The position numbers and the translations under genes are program-made. A DNA stretch of 5,905 nt. Source: Geodermatophilaceae bacterium (GTDB lineage: Bacteria > Actinomycetota > Actinomycetes > Mycobacteriales > Geodermatophilaceae). Position 1 is the first letter of the stretch. Each line of letters starts with the position of its first letter. Where the stretch lies: contig JACCUM010000359.1 of assembly GCA_013811805.1 (NCBI GenBank), positions 1 through 5,905 on the forward strand, given 5' to 3'. Below, in pieces: positions 5,038 to 5,905 of the stretch. A model generated the notes under the pieces. That model was not told where the DNA came from, did no database searches, and saw only the letters and a program-made list of their open reading frames with translations.

Positions 5038-5905
5038 TTTCGCGGAACCCGGCGTGTTCGAGGAACGCCGTGTACGTCTTTTGTTCGGGTTGCGCGTAGG
5101 TCAGGAGCCGGTCGACGTGCCCGAGTCGTAGCCAGTCGGCCGCCACGCCGAGCAGCCAGCTGGCGACCCCTTGCCGTCGGTGGGATTCGCTGATGTGCAG
5201 GTTGCCGATGTCGGCCCAGCGCTCGGGTCGGGCGATGCGGCCCGCGTCACCGATGCTGGTGTCCACCTCCAGGTAGCCGAGCGTGTGGCTGTCCAGCACC
5301 GCGGAGAATCGGGTTCCGTTGACGCCGAGTGTTCGTAGGACCTCGGGGCCGGCGACGGGTGCGACGGGCCGTTCCAGCGCGCTGACGTCGGCCAGGAACA
5401 CGATCTCGGTCCGGTCCCCGGGCGTGAAGCCGGCACGTTTGAGGATGGCGTGCACGTGCGGCCACTGCTCGGGTAACCCGTAGACCCCGGCGGCGGGAAG
5501 GTCACCATCGGCGTAGAGCCGGTTCACACCCCAATCGGTGAGCACGGCGATCGCCGCGGTCGCGAGGGCGTCACCGGCGGCGATCGAGTCGGGCCAGAAC
5601 GGCGCCTCGGGCCAGCACAGCAGCCAGCGGATCTCACCGGCGCCCCGGTAGGACGCTGCGACTTCGTCGCCGCTGCTGTAGCGCAGCAGGTGCGCCGCAG
5701 CCGCCACCCGACCGCGCTGCTCGGCCACCAACGTCGCCCGCTCGCTGACCCACGGGTCGACCACGAACTCACCGGGATCGCGTTCCAGCTGGCTGAGCAC
5801 CGAGTTGACCGACACCAGCGCACCGGGCACCACCGCCTGCGCGTGCGCGTTCACCAGGGCGGTCAGTTGATCACGGTCACCGCGCCGAAACGCACGCACC
5901 TGAAA
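4943..5905 (-). CDS. Tandem-domain GNAT acetyltransferase (N-terminus cut by window)
   Basis: A GNAT-superfamily protein that would move an acetyl group from acetyl-CoA to an amine; the acceptor is unknown. Residues are numbered from the GTG at 5899. Residues 1-170 form a first GNAT-like half (FRRGDRDQLTALVNAH at 4-19, GEIRWLLCWPEAPFWPD at 88-104, WGVNRLYADGDLPAAGVYGLP at 123-143, LKRAGF at 153-158). It has no clear acetyl-CoA loop and is probably degenerate. Residues about 172-297 form the second half, with strand ADIGNLHISESHRRQGVASWLL (229-250). Its RRQGVA at 241-246 is the pyrophosphate-binding loop, and YTAFLEHAGF (276-285) is the usual end of the fold. The frame stays open to the window edge (Phe-Gln before the GTG). 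No ribosome site is visible, and the first strand seems to begin upstream, so the true start is probably outside the window. The last 20 residues are a polar tail. It is convergent with the ankyrin gene, 73 bp away. Confidence 0.85.
   Translation of the reverse strand, partial: FQVRAFRRGDRDQLTALVNAHAQAVVPGALVSVNSVLSQLERDPGEFVVDPWVSERATLVAEQRGRVAAAAHLLRYSSGDEVAASYRGAGEIRWLLCWPEAPFWPDSIAAGDALATAAIAVLTDWGVNRLYADGDLPAAGVYGLPEQWPHVHAILKRAGFTPGDRTEIVFLADVSALERPVAPVAGPEVLRTLGVNGTRFSAVLDSHTLGYLEVDTSIGDAGRIARPERWADIGNLHISESHRRQGVASWLLGVAADWLRLGHVDRLLTYAQPEQKTYTAFLEHAGFREITRTTRGWQTHPMSGTSPSTKPHDRLQPRGR

Noticed and set aside
1..5905. A single biosynthetic cluster or defence system linking the two methyltransferases, ankyrin protein and acetyltransferase
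   Set aside because: The genes are on mixed strands with separate start signals, and no core enzyme, effector, nuclease or toxin is present. Only the MarR/methyltransferase pair shows a functional link.

Overview
The window is high-GC DNA with strongly GC-biased third codon positions, GTG starts and actinobacterial protein families (MarR, LCM-type methyltransferase, LRK/ankyrin protein, tandem GNAT). It most likely comes from an actinomycete (Streptomyces-, Pseudonocardia- or Micromonospora-like). The genus cannot be fixed from sequence alone. I see no rRNA, tRNA, CRISPR array, transposase or integrase.

Layout: (1) Positions 91-837 (+) encode a class I SAM-dependent methyltransferase with lower third-position GC and one rare TTA codon. 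(2) Positions 838-1618 have no convincing intact gene. They hold a decayed-looking minus-strand reading frame (about 798-1020) that runs into the 3' end of the methyltransferase, and a pair of 26-nt imperfect hairpin repeats. (3) Positions 1619-1804 (+) encode a 61-residue one-helix membrane protein with a CxCx3CxC cluster, apparently from a leaderless transcript. (4) Positions 1877-2314 (-) and 2391-3245 (+) are a divergent pair: a MarR-family regulator and an LCM/TIGR00027-type methyltransferase. Their 76-bp intergenic region carries two operator-like sites in inverted orientation. (5) Positions 3246-3561 are non-coding with two small dyads. (6) Positions 3562-4869 (+) encode an ankyrin-repeat protein with a strong ribosome binding site. 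(7) Positions 4943-5905 (-) encode a tandem-domain GNAT acetyltransferase, convergent with the ankyrin gene and probably cut at its N-terminus by the window edge.

The clearest functional unit is the MarR/methyltransferase pair. The architecture suggests that the regulator represses both itself and the methyltransferase through the shared dyad and is released by a small ligand, possibly the methyltransferase substrate or product. The other genes look like independent accessory genes. The first 1.8 kb, with lower third-position GC and gene debris, looks like a recombined segment. No complete new multi-gene system is evident. The most useful leads are the shared operator, the small cysteine-rich membrane protein and the decayed junction next to the first methyltransferase.
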